DNA of 64,000 bases, taken from the NCBI RefSeq assembly GCF_000184945.1, contig NZ_GL586311.1, positions 1,457,435 through 1,521,434 on the forward strand. Reading direction: 5' to 3'. Every line of letters begins with the position of its first letter. Position 1 is the first letter of the stretch. Made by a program: the position numbers and the translations under genes. This stretch comes from Segatella buccae ATCC 33574 (GTDB taxonomy: Bacteria; Bacteroidota; Bacteroidia; Bacteroidales; Bacteroidaceae). Of this stretch, positions 1 through 9,130 are shown piece by piece. The notes beneath the pieces were generated by a model that saw only the letters and a list, made by a program, of their open reading frames with translations, had not been told where the DNA came from and did no database searches.

Positions 1-729
1 GCTTGCTAAGTGAGGATACTCCTCAATGTAAGTATCGTATGGTCTGCGATATTTTACTCTTGGTGTCGTTATCAAATTCTTCAACTCATTTTCATCTCTC
101 TTATTGAGAGCCTTTAACTGGTCGTCAATATTGATAAAAAGATATTCTGCAATCAATGTTTGTACATCTTTTCCCTGTGGGTCTATCTTTCCTGTGAAAA
201 GATAACTCTTCAGTTCTTCTGGACAGAATAAATCAAGGAAAGTTGTTTTGAATTTTCCTTGTTCACCTGTAAGAACTAAACATGTATGATTACGACACTG
301 TAAATCATCCATAGCATTGGCTACGACAGCAACCAACCATTTTACAAAGTAGTGTTTCCATTTATCAGGATTTCTCACCACAACACAATTTGCCAACCTT
401 ATAATTTCAGATTCATCTTCACCTTTAGGCTTTGGAAGATTCAACAAATACTCACGAATTGGGTTAACTTTATTGCAAAAGTCGCTCTCCAATATTGCTC
501 GAATATTATCTGCTGGAGTATATATTCCCAAAGTCCCATCTACCAGCCGACGCATAGAATTAATATCATACTTAGTAAGAGGACGGAATGAAGTATTAGA
601 ATCTTGTTCTCGAAACTCTGTTCTACTTTTAACTGTATTAAAACGAAAAGCATAATGCTCTTTCAAGAATTGCTCTATGCGTTCATTCTTAGATTGCTTG
701 GCTCGTCCTTCAGCTCTTTCCTTTTCCAT
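1..729 (-). CDS. VapE-family primase/helicase protein (partial, 3' end outside window)
   Basis: This reading frame is open from an ATG at its right end to the window edge (243 codons), so the C-terminus is missing. It resembles the virulence-associated E (VapE) family, SF3-helicase-like ATPases carried by phage satellites and integrative elements, which act in replication of the element. A Walker A-like segment GEQGKFKTTF is followed about 50 residues on by a Walker B-like FINIDDQL. The N-terminal 60 residues are charged and have no clear domain. It starts 11 bases after the HTH gene upstream, so the two are probably co-transcribed. The low GC content matches the integrase region and differs from dnaK onward. 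Family call is from motif recognition; the exact subfamily is uncertain. Confidence 0.75.
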   Translation of the reverse strand, partial: MEKERAEGRAKQSKNERIEQFLKEHYAFRFNTVKSRTEFREQDSNTSFRPLTKYDINSMRRLVDGTLGIYTPADNIRAILESDFCNKVNPIREYLLNLPKPKGEDESEIIRLANCVVVRNPDKWKHYFVKWLVAVVANAMDDLQCRNHTCLVLTGEQGKFKTTFLDLFCPEELKSYLFTGKIDPQGKDVQTLIAEYLFINIDDQLKALNKRDENELKNLITTPRVKYRRPYDTYIEEYPHLAS

Positions 730-740
730 AATACATATAT

Positions 741-1097
741 TTATAAAAGGGAAGAATCAGAATGTTTCTCAGAGATAAAAGTTTTTGCCTCCTCGTTGAT
801 TTCGGCAACAGTCTTTTTCTTACCTCCTTCAATCCATGCCAATAACTCATCTTCAAAAAAATAGAGATGCTTACCATTCTTATAACAAGGTAGTAAGCGT
901 TTTCGTACTAAGGTGTAAACAGTGGGCTTGGCTTTCCCTATTAGTTTACACGCATCATCTATTCCAATAGGAATGCGTTTGGGAGAGACAACAGGTGTTT
1001 GTCCTTTACATACTAAATTCTTGATTTCAGCAATTTCGCTGACTAAGTGAGCAACTGCCTTTGGCAAGTTCTCAAAAGTGATTTCATTTTGTACCAT
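741..1097 (-). CDS. Excisionase-like helix-turn-helix protein
   Basis: A 118-residue protein with a MerR/excisionase-type HTH in its second half: residues about 43-90 read IGIDDACKLIGKAKPTVYTL followed by a basic wing (LVRKRLLPCYKNGKHLYFF). Proteins like this in Bacteroidota mobile elements act as directionality factors or regulators of excision. The first 35 residues look like a short helical dimerisation segment. It lies just upstream of the VapE gene with an 11-base gap and just downstream of a terminator, so it probably starts its own transcription unit, although I see no convincing -33/-7 promoter. Function is inferred from the fold and the neighbours. Confidence 0.7.
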   Translation of the reverse strand: MVQNEITFENLPKAVAHLVSEIAEIKNLVCKGQTPVVSPKRIPIGIDDACKLIGKAKPTVYTLVRKRLLPCYKNGKHLYFFEDELLAWIEGGKKKTVAEINEEAKTFISEKHSDSSLL

Positions 1098-1134
1098 AAT
1101 ACTTGTTATTGATTTTTACGGTGCAAATGAAAAA

Positions 1135-1172
1135 AGTGTTTCCTCTGTGTCCTAAGACACTGAAGAAACACT
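1135..1172 (-). terminator. Terminator of the integrase operon
   Basis: Outer arms AGTGTTTC and GAAACACT and inner arms GTGTC/GACAC form a hairpin. On the minus strand it is followed by a run of T. It lies 25 bases beyond the stop of the membrane-protein gene and before the HTH-vapE unit. Confidence 0.6.
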
Positions 1173-1196
1173 ATAAAAACACAATAGGTTTGTGTG

Positions 1197-1943
1197 TTAT
1201 TCTGTTATTTGGTGGTCTGAAAGGCTTTGTACAATAGGTATAGTGCCTTTCTTCTCATCATCACGGAGATGGCTTTTTATGCTTCCAACTTCCACATCTT
1301 TGAATGTGATGGCAAAAACCTGCTTAAGGAACTGCGAAATTTCATCTTGTTTGCCAACTCTAAAATGGTTCCATATATTCCAACCAAAATGAAACAGGTC
1401 TAAGGCAACTAAACCTTTAATATTAATTGGTTCAACGTGTGATAAGGGAAGCTTAGCGGAGTACAACTCTATATATTCACAAAGCTTGAGCAAATCTTTA
1501 TCTGAAATATAAGGTGCGAATTGCTGTTGAGTATATTTAATAGCTATAGCACGTTTATCTTGTACTTTCTGGTCCATTAACTTTTGTTGCTGTTGCCGAA
1601 TTGAGTCAAAGTCCATTGATTGTTGCTGTTGTGCGGAAGATGGACTGCCAACACCGTCTACTACTTGTCCAGCCCCAGCGTCGGATGCTTTATCATTTGT
1701 TTTCTCTTCTTGTTTCTTTGGAAAGAAAAACTTGACTAATGCCGTAAATAGTCCCTCAACCAAAATAGACAATATAGAATAAATGATGATGCCTATGGCA
1801 ATAACACTCCAAAAGACTATTTGTGCAGTAAATTCATCAACCCCTAAACGTAAGGCAACCACTCTTGCAAACAACGCAATGATGACACAAACAACAAGAA
1901 CGGACAGATATACTACAATATGTTCAAAATATTTGGTATTCAT
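1197..1943 (-). CDS. Two-helix membrane protein of a mobile element, unknown function
   Basis: A 248-residue protein that I do not recognise. Two hydrophobic segments lie near residues 8-30 and 40-66, followed by a lysine-rich stretch (FFPKKQEEK), which suggests both termini in the cytoplasm. A low-complexity linker with a run of Gln and Ser (about residues 90-125) leads to a C-terminal domain of about 110 residues, mostly helical. It begins 14 bases after the integrase stop and is followed by a terminator, so it is the last gene of the regulator-integrase operon. Its position suggests cargo of the element, but nothing in the sequence shows what it does. Low GC agrees with the rest of the element. 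Confidence 0.6.
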   Translation of the reverse strand: MNTKYFEHIVVYLSVLVVCVIIALFARVVALRLGVDEFTAQIVFWSVIAIGIIIYSILSILVEGLFTALVKFFFPKKQEEKTNDKASDAGAGQVVDGVGSPSSAQQQQSMDFDSIRQQQQKLMDQKVQDKRAIAIKYTQQQFAPYISDKDLLKLCEYIELYSAKLPLSHVEPINIKGLVALDLFHFGWNIWNHFRVGKQDEISQFLKQVFAITFKDVEVGSIKSHLRDDEKKGTIPIVQSLSDHQITE

Positions 1944-1957
1944 ATTATGTTGTCGAA

Positions 1958-3214
1958 TTAAGTTTTATCATTTTCAATATCTATTTGAATAGCATTGGCT
2001 GCTTTATTTTTCTTTTCATCGACAACCTTTGCATATACTTGAGTTGTTTTGACATTTGTATGCCCAAGCATCTTGCTTACAGTATAAATGTCTGTTCCGT
2101 TTGCAAGTTGAAGGGTAGCAAATGTGTGCCTAAAGCAATGAAAGCTGAGGTGTTTCTGAATACCAGCTTTTTCAATCCATGCCCTTAATGGACGAGAAAT
2201 CCAAGAAGGATTTGGTAACCCTTCAAAAACAAGTTGTTCTGGTTGTCTTGGTTCCCCGCAAAGTTTAAAAGCCTGCTCCGAAATAGGCATATACTCCACC
2301 CCTTTTGTCTTTTTCTGAGTAAAGAGAAGTTTGGCTTGGTTTCCTTCGATGGCTATTTCATTCCATTTTAGTTTTTGAATGTCGCAGTGTCTTAATCCTG
2401 TTAGAGCTGAGAATAGTGCAGCTCGTTTAAGTACATCCCGTTCACAAGGAGTATTAGCTAACTTATTCAGTTCATCAAGAGTTAAGTATTCCCTTCGGGA
2501 TTCTTGTTCCTGTATGCCTTTGATTTTTGCAGATAAATCTATAGTCAAATATCCGTCTATGAATGCTTGTTTGAGTGCAGCCTTAAAAATAGAAAAATAC
2601 GTGGAAGCTGTGTTTCGTGATATTGTCCCTTTTTTACTTCCACCACAAGGAGCGGATAACAAGAAAAACTTGAAATCTTCTGCTAATCTATTATCTATCT
2701 GTGAAAAAAGTAGCGTATCTCCAGCAAACATTCTCAACAAAACATGTACTCGTTCCCAGTTTGTTTGAATTGAAAGGGAACTATTATGGTGTCGCTTATC
2801 TGCCACCTTATCAAAGTACTTAATGAAATTTTGTTGTAATCGTTCTTTCTGTTCTGCTTGTGCTGTTTCTGTGTCACTATACAAGCTTGCATTATCATAT
2901 TCACGCTGCCGTAGTTTTCTAACACTATCTGCATAAATACAGGCCTCTTGGTCTATCTCACTTTTGCACAAGATAATTCCGTTCAAATCTCGTTTTGGTT
3001 TGAATGTTTGGTTTGCTTCGGTTGTACGAGCAGTTCTGCTTTTATCCCAAATAGGAGTAGTGATTGTTCTGTTTAGATACTCACGCACTCTTTGTGGAGA
3101 ATCTTTTCCAGCTACTCTCACAGGATAGCTTTCTATATACAGGTACCATTCTTTTCGATAGGCACTCTTTCGCAATCGTACTGTTGCCTTTGTATTATCA
3201 AGTTCCTTTCTCAT
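1958..3214 (-). CDS. Tyrosine recombinase (integrase)
   Basis: A 418-residue site-specific recombinase of the Bacteroidota phage-integrase type. An N-terminal arm-binding region (1-110) is followed by a SAM-like core-binding domain (about 120-230) and a catalytic domain (245-410). The catalytic set is complete: Arg275 in TGLRHCD, His359 and Arg362 in FHCFRHTF, His385 in MLGHT and the nucleophile Tyr394 in TTQVY. It should integrate and excise the element by strand exchange through a 3'-phosphotyrosyl intermediate. The gene starts 13 bases after the zinc-finger/HTH gene and is followed by the membrane-protein gene, forming one operon. The integrase end faces dnaK, which is usual for elements of this kind. 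Confidence 0.92.
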   Translation of the reverse strand: MRKELDNTKATVRLRKSAYRKEWYLYIESYPVRVAGKDSPQRVREYLNRTITTPIWDKSRTARTTEANQTFKPKRDLNGIILCKSEIDQEACIYADSVRKLRQREYDNASLYSDTETAQAEQKERLQQNFIKYFDKVADKRHHNSSLSIQTNWERVHVLLRMFAGDTLLFSQIDNRLAEDFKFFLLSAPCGGSKKGTISRNTASTYFSIFKAALKQAFIDGYLTIDLSAKIKGIQEQESRREYLTLDELNKLANTPCERDVLKRAALFSALTGLRHCDIQKLKWNEIAIEGNQAKLLFTQKKTKGVEYMPISEQAFKLCGEPRQPEQLVFEGLPNPSWISRPLRAWIEKAGIQKHLSFHCFRHTFATLQLANGTDIYTVSKMLGHTNVKTTQVYAKVVDEKKNKAANAIQIDIENDKT

Positions 3215-3227
3215 TGTATGTCGTGGG

Positions 3228-3785
3228 TTAGTGTTTATACAAATTGTCTATCTCTGATTTTGGCGCATAGACGTAATTACCAATCTGCCTTGTTGGAATA
3301 GAATATTTGCGAATATGCAGATATACAGTACTATCATGGAGACCAAACTTCTTGGCTATTTCTCCAATAGTATAACAATCTTCAGGCTCAAGCCGATAAG
3401 TCTTTAGTTCCGATTGTTTTTCTTTCCTTCTTTCATCGTAAGGACGTAGATTGAAGCGTTCTTGTAAATCAGCTTTGCAAATACGTATCATCCTTAGTCC
3501 GAGGTTATAATAACGGACTTGTTTATTCCTGATTAAGCGATAAAGGGAATCTCGTCCAATATCAAATAATGCAGTTGCATCAGCTATTGAGAGATAAGGC
3601 TGGTTCTTCGGAACTCTCGCTGCCTTTTCTCTTTTCAATGCCTCCAACTGTTCTTCCTTTTTCCTTTGCTTATATGCTGCTTGAGAACAGTTCTTAGAGC
3701 AGTATTTGGAGGTTAGCGTCTTTGCAATAAAAGATTTACCACAAATTTCGCATTTCCGCTCTATTTGAAATTTTGCACTCGCCAT
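3228..3785 (-). CDS. Zinc-finger and double helix-turn-helix regulator/excisionase
   Basis: A 185-residue protein with a short zinc ribbon at the N-terminus (Cys12, Cys15, Cys29 and Cys33, spaced CxxC and CxxxC), a basic helical linker, then two excisionase-type HTH units. The first is near residues 65-110 (YLSIADATALFDIGRDSLYR) and the second near 136-180 (CYTIGEIAKKFGLHDSTVYL). Such proteins pair with tyrosine recombinases as directionality factors or repressors. It is the first gene of the integrase operon. Two copies of GCGACTTAAT lie between its promoter and its start codon and could be its own binding sites; that link is inference. Confidence 0.75.
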   Translation of the reverse strand: MASAKFQIERKCEICGKSFIAKTLTSKYCSKNCSQAAYKQRKKEEQLEALKREKAARVPKNQPYLSIADATALFDIGRDSLYRLIRNKQVRYYNLGLRMIRICKADLQERFNLRPYDERRKEKQSELKTYRLEPEDCYTIGEIAKKFGLHDSTVYLHIRKYSIPTRQIGNYVYAPKSEIDNLYKH

Positions 3786-3824
3786 ACTATTTGTATCTAT
3801 TTGATTATCAATTTATCTTTTAAA

Positions 3825-3855
3825 TTAAGTCGCACTTTATCTCCCATTAAGTCGC
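3825..3855. repeat. Direct repeat ATTAAGTCGC x2, possible operator
   Basis: Two identical 10-base copies (3825-3834 and 3846-3855) sit 21 bases apart, exactly two helical turns, in the leader between the putative promoter and the start of the zinc-finger/HTH gene. The spacing suggests protein binding on one face of the DNA. They could be operator sites or accessory recombination sites near the end of the element. Confidence 0.4.
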
Positions 3856-3870
3856 GGCACAAATATGGTA

Positions 3871-3901
3871 CAAATATAAGCACAAAAACGATTAAAAACA
3901 A
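3871..3901 (-). promoter_or_regulatory. Promoter of the regulator-integrase operon
   Basis: On the minus strand TTG, a 20-base spacer and TATATTTG match the Bacteroidota -33/-7 consensus. The predicted leader is about 80 bases long. Confidence 0.5.
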
Positions 3902-3929
3902 TAAGATTTAATTATTATTAAGAAATAAA

Positions 3930-3960
3930 AATCCCAGCAACTTATTATGTTACTGGGATT
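3930..3960 (-). terminator. dnaK terminator
   Basis: AATCCCAGCAAC (3930-3941) pairs with GTTACTGGGATT (3949-3960) with one mismatch and a 7-base loop, followed on the minus strand by TTTTT. It lies 32 bases beyond the dnaK stop. Confidence 0.8.
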
Positions 3961-3992
3961 TACTTATTTTTGATTAGCGTTTATTAGCACTT

Positions 3993-5897
3993 TTACTTCA
4001 CTTCCTCGAAGTCGGCATCTTGGATGGTGTCATCCTGCTTTGGCTGCTCCTGCTGACCGACATCTGCGCCCGGCTGAGGGCCAGCTTGTGCACCGGCACC
4101 TTGATACATTTGCTGACTGGCAGCCTGCATCACGGTGTTGAGGTTGTTGATGGCTGTGTCGATGGCAGCAATGTCGCCAGCCTTGTGAGCATCACGGAGC
4201 TGCTGGAGGGCACTCTCGATGCCGGACTTCTGGTCGGCCGGAATCTTGTCACCGTTGTCCTTAATGAAGTTTTCGGTGGTGAAGATCATCGAGTCGGCCT
4301 GATTGAGCTTGTCGATGCGCTCACGCTCAGCCTTATCGGCAGCAGCATTCTGTTCGGCTTCGGCCTTCATGCGGTTGATTTCATCCTCGCTCAGGCCGCT
4401 TGAAGCCTCGATGCGGATGCTCTGCTCTTTGCCGGTAGCCTTGTCCTTGGCACTCACGTTGAGGATGCCGTTGGCATCGATGTCAAACGTAACCTCAATC
4501 TGAGGAACACCACGGCGGGCCGGGGCTATGCCTGTGAGATTGAACTGGCCGATGCTCTTGTTTTGTGCGGCCATCGGGCGTTCACCTTGAAGCACGTGGA
4601 TAGTCACTTCGGTCTGGTTGTCGGCAGCAGTAGAGAACACTTCGCTCTTCTTGCAAGGAATGGTCGTGTTGGAGTCGATGAGCTTGGTCATCACACCACC
4701 CATAGTCTCGATACCGAGAGTAAGCGGAGTCACGTCGAGCAACACGATGTCGCCCACGCCGCCTTCCTTGTTGAGGATGGCACCCTGAATGGAAGCACCT
4801 ACGGCCACCACCTCATCGGGGTTCACACCCTTTGAAGGCTCTTTGCCGAAGTAGTTCTTCACGAGTGTCTGTACGGCAGGAATACGAGAACTACCACCTA
4901 CGAGAATTACCTCATCGATATCGCTGGTAGAGAGTTTGGCATCGCGGATGGCGTTTTGGCAAGGAACCAGACAAGCCTGTATGAGATCGTGAGCCAACTG
5001 CTCGAACTGAGCACGGGTGAGTGTCTTCACCAAGTGTTTGGGAACACCACCGTCAGCTGTGATATAAGGCAGGTTGATCTCCGTAGAGGTCGAAGAGCTC
5101 AATTCTATCTTAGCTTTCTCGGCAGCTTCCTTCAAACGCTGCATAGCCATCGGATCCTTGCGGAGGTCGATGCCCTCGTCAGCCTTGAAACCGTCAGCCA
5201 GCCAGTTGATGATTACCTGGTCGAAGTCGTCACCGCCGAGGTGGGTGTCACCGTTGGTAGACAGCACTTCAAACACACCGCCACCGAACTCAAGGATGGA
5301 AATATCAAACGTACCACCACCGAGGTCAAACACGGCAATCTTCATGTCTTTGTTAGCCTTGTCCACACCGTAGGCCAAAGCTGCGGCTGTCGGCTCGTTG
5401 ACAATACGCTGTACGTTCAGTCCGGCAATCTGTCCGGCCTCCTTGGTAGCCTGGCGCTGTGAGTCGGAGAAGTAGGCCGGAACCGTGATCACGGCATCCG
5501 TCACCTCCTGACCAAGATAGTCTTCGGCAGTCTTCTTCATCTTCTGGAGAATCATGGCCGAAATCTCCTGCGGTGTATATTTACGTCCTTCGATGTCCAC
5601 CCGGGGGAATCCACCCTCGTTGACCACCTTGTAAGGCATGCTCTCTGCCTCCTTGCGGCTCTGCTCGTATGTTTCACCCATGAAACGCTTGATGGAGTAA
5701 ACCGTGTTGGTAGGGTTGGTGATAGCCTGACGCTTGGCAGGATCGCCCACCTTACGCTCACCATCTTTCACAAAACCTACAACGGAAGGAGTTGTGCGCT
5801 TGCCTTCGCTGTTTGCAATGACCACCGGCTCGTTGCCTTCAAATACAGCAACACAACTGTTGGTGGTTCCTAAGTCGATACCAATAATCTTTCCCAT
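3993..5897 (-). CDS. dnaK: Molecular chaperone DnaK (Hsp70)
   Basis: A full-length 634-residue Hsp70 that binds exposed hydrophobic peptides in cycles of ATP hydrolysis with DnaJ and GrpE. It opens with the ATPase signature [13 protein letters not shown], carries FDLGGGTFD and VGGSSRIP in the nucleotide domain, then the substrate-binding beta domain ([10 protein letters not shown]) and a helical lid ending in an acidic, Gln-rich tail ([11 protein letters not shown]). It is monocistronic here; neither dnaJ nor grpE is adjacent. Its leader of up to 110 bases contains a small hairpin (GGATGC at 5941-5946 with GCATCC at 5961-5966). I see no CIRCE-type inverted repeat. The integrated element lies just beyond its terminator. 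Confidence 0.98.
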   Translation of the reverse strand: MGKIIGIDLGTTNSCVAVFEGNEPVVIANSEGKRTTPSVVGFVKDGERKVGDPAKRQAITNPTNTVYSIKRFMGETYEQSRKEAESMPYKVVNEGGFPRVDIEGRKYTPQEISAMILQKMKKTAEDYLGQEVTDAVITVPAYFSDSQRQATKEAGQIAGLNVQRIVNEPTAAALAYGVDKANKDMKIAVFDLGGGTFDISILEFGGGVFEVLSTNGDTHLGGDDFDQVIINWLADGFKADEGIDLRKDPMAMQRLKEAAEKAKIELSSSTSTEINLPYITADGGVPKHLVKTLTRAQFEQLAHDLIQACLVPCQNAIRDAKLSTSDIDEVILVGGSSRIPAVQTLVKNYFGKEPSKGVNPDEVVAVGASIQGAILNKEGGVGDIVLLDVTPLTLGIETMGGVMTKLIDSNTTIPCKKSEVFSTAADNQTEVTIHVLQGERPMAAQNKSIGQFNLTGIAPARRGVPQIEVTFDIDANGILNVSAKDKATGKEQSIRIEASSGLSEDEINRMKAEAEQNAAADKAERERIDKLNQADSMIFTTENFIKDNGDKIPADQKSGIESALQQLRDAHKAGDIAAIDTAINNLNTVMQAASQQMYQGAGAQAGPQPGADVGQQEQPKQDDTIQDADFEEVK

Positions 5898-6015
5898 AAT
5901 CGTATATTTTATTTTTGTTATTTTACTTTAATGAAAACCGGGATGCTTCTTTTTGAGTCTGCATCCTTAGAACTTGCGTTCGCCTAAGAAATAACAAATG
6001 GTGTGCCAACAAAAG

Positions 6016-6049
6016 AAACTGCCAAGTCGCGGTGACAACTTGGCAGTTT
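6016..6049 (-). terminator. Rubrerythrin terminator
   Basis: A perfect 12-bp stem, AAACTGCCAAGT with ACTTGGCAGTTT, and a 10-base loop, followed on the minus strand by TTTCTTTTG. It lies 60 bases after the rubrerythrin stop and ends the recA-rubrerythrin run of genes. Confidence 0.8.
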
Positions 6050-6108
6050 GTGTGTAGTGAAGATTCTTCCTTTGTCGGTACAAGTCGCACCTTTAAGAAA
6101 GGTAGTCG

Positions 6109-6651
6109 TTAGTAGTTTAAAGCCTCAATCTGGAAGAAGCTTTGCGGATGCAGGCAGACGGGGCATACGCCGGGAGCCTTCTTGCCGATGACGATGTGTC
6201 CACAGTTGCGGCATTGCCAGATGGTGTCTCCATCGCGGCTGAACACGATACCGTCTTCGATGTTCTTCAGCAGTTTGCGGTAGCGCTCCTCGTGGTGCTT
6301 CTCGATGGCTCCCACACCGCGAAACTTGAAAGCGATTTCCGTGAATCCTTCCTCCTCGGCTTCCTTGGCCATGCGTTCGTACATGTCGGTCCACTCGTAG
6401 TTTTCACCGGCAGCGGCATCGGCCAGATTGGCCATCGTGTCGGGCATGTCGTTGCCATGCAGATACTTAAACCACAGCTTGGCATGTTCTTTCTCGTTTT
6501 CGGCGGTCTCCATGAAGAGGGTTGCGATCTGTTCATAACCTTCTTTCTTGGCCTTGGAGGCATAGAAAGTGTACTTGGTGCGTGCCTGACTTTCACCGGC
6601 AAAGGCTTCCATCAGATTCTTCTCTGTCTTTGTTCCTTTAAGTTCTTTCAT
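6109..6651 (-). CDS. rbr: Rubrerythrin
   Basis: A 180-residue peroxide reductase that protects anaerobes from oxidative stress. The four-helix ferritin-like domain carries the diiron ligands (Glu20 in FAGESQA, and Glu53/His56 in ENEKEHAK, with a second set near DMYE and EKHHEER). The C-terminal rubredoxin-type iron site has CRNCG and CPVC. The frame is open further upstream into recA, but the start [12 protein letters not shown] is chosen because rubrerythrins begin at this point and the longer version would overlap recA by about 90 bases. The gap to recA is 64 bases. Redox partner genes are not next to it. Confidence 0.95.
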   Translation of the reverse strand: MKELKGTKTEKNLMEAFAGESQARTKYTFYASKAKKEGYEQIATLFMETAENEKEHAKLWFKYLHGNDMPDTMANLADAAAGENYEWTDMYERMAKEAEEEGFTEIAFKFRGVGAIEKHHEERYRKLLKNIEDGIVFSRDGDTIWQCRNCGHIVIGKKAPGVCPVCLHPQSFFQIEALNY

Positions 6652-6715
6652 AATGTTTTGTTTTTGGATGTTGTTATACTGGTTTGTCAGTTTCCCACGT
6701 GGGGAGGCTGACGGT

Positions 6716-7741
6716 TTATGCCTGTTTCGCGGCAATAGCCTCTTTGATTTTGGCTTCGAGCTCTTCACAGAGTTCGGGGTTGTCTTTGAGTAGGTTTTTC
6801 GTGGCATCGCGCCCCTGTCCCAGTTTGGAACCGTTGTAGCTGAACCAGCTGCCGCTCTTCTTCACGATGTCATATTCCACGCCCAAGTCAAGAATTTCGC
6901 CCACCTTGGAGATGCCTTCTCCGAAAGTGATTTCAAACTCGGCCTTGCGGAAAGGCGGGGCCACCTTGTTTTTGATGACTTTCACGCGCACCTGATTGCC
7001 GATGATCTGATCGCCATCCTTAATGCTGGTGGTCTTGCGTATGTCAAGACGCACGCTGGCGTAGAACTTCAAGGCGTTTCCACCGGTGGTGGTTTCCGGG
7101 TTGCCGAACATCACGCCGATCTTCTCGCGCAGCTGGTTGATGAAGATGCAAGTGGTGTTGGTCTTTGAGATGGTGGAGGTCAGTTTGCGCAAGGCCTGAC
7201 TCATGAGGCGCGCCTGAAGGCCCACGGCCGAGTCGCCCATGTCACCTTCGATTTCTTTTTTAGGCGTGAGGGCAGCCACGGAGTCGATGACCAGAATGTC
7301 GATGGCACTGGAGCGGATGAGCTGGTCGGCTATCTCAAGTGCCTGTTCGCCGTTGTCGGGTTGCGAAATCCACAGATTGTCCACGTCCACCCCGAGTTTG
7401 GCGGCATAGAAGCGGTCGAAAGCATGTTCGGCATCGATAAACGCCGCAATGCCTCCTGCCTTCTGTGCTTCGGCGATGGCATGGATGGCGAGTGTCGTTT
7501 TACCCGATGACTCCGGACCGTATATCTCGATGATGCGCCCCCGCGGATAGCCGCCTACCCCCAGTGCCACATCGAGGGCGATGCTGCCGGTGTGTATCAC
7601 CTCTACATTCTCTATCTGTTCGTCGCCCATGCGCATGATGGAACCCTTGCCAAAGTCTTTTTCTATCTTGGCCATTGCCGCCTGAAGGGCTTTCAGCTTG
7701 CCCTCATTGGCGTTTTGTGCAGTCGTTTCTTCTTTTGCCAT
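6716..7741 (-). CDS. recA: Recombinase RecA
   Basis: A 341-residue RecA of normal length that forms filaments on single-stranded DNA and drives strand exchange. It has the Walker A sequence GPESSGKT at 75-82, the catalytic-strand [13 protein letters not shown], and the L1/L2 loops around [13 protein letters not shown]. The C-terminal tail is short and lysine-rich. It lies 126 bases downstream of the spermidine-synthase-like gene and 64 bases upstream of rubrerythrin, all on one strand. No clear LexA-type operator is visible in its leader; a small AAGAGTT/AACTCTT hairpin (about 7763-7780) is present. Confidence 0.98.
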   Translation of the reverse strand: MAKEETTAQNANEGKLKALQAAMAKIEKDFGKGSIMRMGDEQIENVEVIHTGSIALDVALGVGGYPRGRIIEIYGPESSGKTTLAIHAIAEAQKAGGIAAFIDAEHAFDRFYAAKLGVDVDNLWISQPDNGEQALEIADQLIRSSAIDILVIDSVAALTPKKEIEGDMGDSAVGLQARLMSQALRKLTSTISKTNTTCIFINQLREKIGVMFGNPETTTGGNALKFYASVRLDIRKTTSIKDGDQIIGNQVRVKVIKNKVAPPFRKAEFEITFGEGISKVGEILDLGVEYDIVKKSGSWFSYNGSKLGQGRDATKNLLKDNPELCEELEAKIKEAIAAKQA

Positions 7742-7867
7742 ATTCAGTGTCTCCCATACTCTCAGAAAGAGTTGTTTGAACTCTTACTGCGACTCGGGAC
7801 TTCTTTGTTTAATGGTTTGTATGTTTGTTTTGTGAGTGTCTTTTCTCTTCGGAGATGTCGGTGAAGC

Positions 7868-9106
7868 TTAGAGTTCCAAGTCTCCGTCAAACTCCTCGTG
7901 CCAAGGCAACCCTTGCTTGTTCAGCTGTTCCATGAACGGATCGGGATCGAACTCTTCCACGTTCCACACTCCCGGCTTGCGCCACAGTCCCTTACAGAAC
8001 ATCATTGCACCGATCATGGCCGGCACACCGGTGGTGTAGCTCACCCCCTGCATCCCCGTTTCCTGATAAGCCTCCTGATGTTTGCAGTTGTTGTATATAT
8101 AATAGGTGTGTTCCTTGCCGTCCTTGAGTCCGCGTATGCGGCAGCCGATGGAAGTTTCCCCCTCATAGTTGGCTCCGAGATCCTGCGGGTTGGGCAGCAC
8201 GGCCTTGAGGAATTGCAAAGGAACGATCTTCACCCGTGCCGTCTTACCCGAGCCGTCGGCCAGTGGAGCCTCGTATTCTATCTCGTCAATGCGCGACATA
8301 CCGAGATTTTGGATCACGTCAAGATAGTTCAGATATTGTTGTCCGAAGGTCATCCAGAAGCGGGCTTGCTTGATGGTGGGATAGTTCTTTACGAGCGATT
8401 CGAGTTCCTCGTGGTGCATCAGATAGCTGTCTCGGGGGCCGATGTTGGGGTAGGTGATGTCTTGATGCACGGCCAGTGGCTCGGTCTCAATCCATTCGCC
8501 ATCCTTGTAGTATAGCCCCTTTTGCGTGATTTCGCGGATGTTGATTTCCGGGTTGAAGTTGGTGGCGAAAGCCTTGTGGTGGTTGCCCGCATTGCAGTCC
8601 ACAATGTCGAGGTATTGTATCTCGTCGAAGTGGTGCTTGGCAGCATAGGCCGTGTAGATACCACTCACCCCCGGGTCGAAGCCGCAACCGAGAATGGCCG
8701 TAAGACCGGCCTTCTCAAACTTTTCTTTGTAGGCCCATTGCCAACTGTACTCGAAGTGGGCCTCGTCTTTGGGCTCGTAGTTGGCCGTGTCGAGATAGTT
8801 TACACCACAGGCCAAGCAGGCATCCATGATGGTGAGGTCTTGATAGGGCAGAGCCAGATTGACCGCCAGTTCGGGCTTGAAGTCATTGAAAAGTGCCTTC
8901 AGCTGCTCCACATCGTCGGCATCCACTTGGGCCGTCTTGATATCCATTTTGTAACCCTTGTCGTGGATAGACTTCACCAGTGCGTCGCATTTTTCCTTGC
9001 GGCGGCTGGCTATCATCAGCTCTGTAAACACATCGGCATTCTGCACTATCTTAAATGCCGCCACGGTAGCCACGCCACCGGCACCAATCATCAGTATTCT
9101 ACTCAT
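7868..9106 (-). CDS. Saccharopine dehydrogenase-family protein, probable carboxynorspermidine/carboxyspermidine synthase
   Basis: A 412-residue NADP-dependent reductase with an N-terminal Rossmann motif (MIGAGGVATVAAFK) and a C-terminal saccharopine-dehydrogenase domain. In Bacteroidota, members of this length condense aspartate semialdehyde with putrescine or diaminopropane to give carboxyspermidine or carboxynorspermidine, which NspC-type decarboxylases then convert to the polyamine. The NILGCGFDPGV-like region (AILGCGFDPGVSG) and the absence of a lysine-ketoglutarate-reductase domain fit this branch better than lysine metabolism. The decarboxylase gene is not in the window. It follows the unnamed 202-residue gene by 24 bases and precedes recA, an order I recall from other Bacteroidales. 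Substrate assignment is from family knowledge. Confidence 0.8.
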   Translation of the reverse strand: MSRILMIGAGGVATVAAFKIVQNADVFTELMIASRRKEKCDALVKSIHDKGYKMDIKTAQVDADDVEQLKALFNDFKPELAVNLALPYQDLTIMDACLACGVNYLDTANYEPKDEAHFEYSWQWAYKEKFEKAGLTAILGCGFDPGVSGIYTAYAAKHHFDEIQYLDIVDCNAGNHHKAFATNFNPEINIREITQKGLYYKDGEWIETEPLAVHQDITYPNIGPRDSYLMHHEELESLVKNYPTIKQARFWMTFGQQYLNYLDVIQNLGMSRIDEIEYEAPLADGSGKTARVKIVPLQFLKAVLPNPQDLGANYEGETSIGCRIRGLKDGKEHTYYIYNNCKHQEAYQETGMQGVSYTTGVPAMIGAMMFCKGLWRKPGVWNVEEFDPDPFMEQLNKQGLPWHEEFDGDLEL

Positions 9107-9130
9107 CTTTCAGTTATGTTGTTTTTTATT

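Noticed and set aside
3786..3929. Attachment site of the mobile element
   Set aside because: The site must lie here or close by, but the other end is outside the window, so no matching direct repeat can be shown.
5898..6015. CIRCE heat-shock operator upstream of dnaK
   Set aside because: No TTAGCACTC-N9-GAGTGCTAA-like repeat; only a 6-bp hairpin is present.
6652..6807. 52-codon N-terminal extension of rubrerythrin
   Set aside because: It overlaps the end of recA and has no counterpart in the family.
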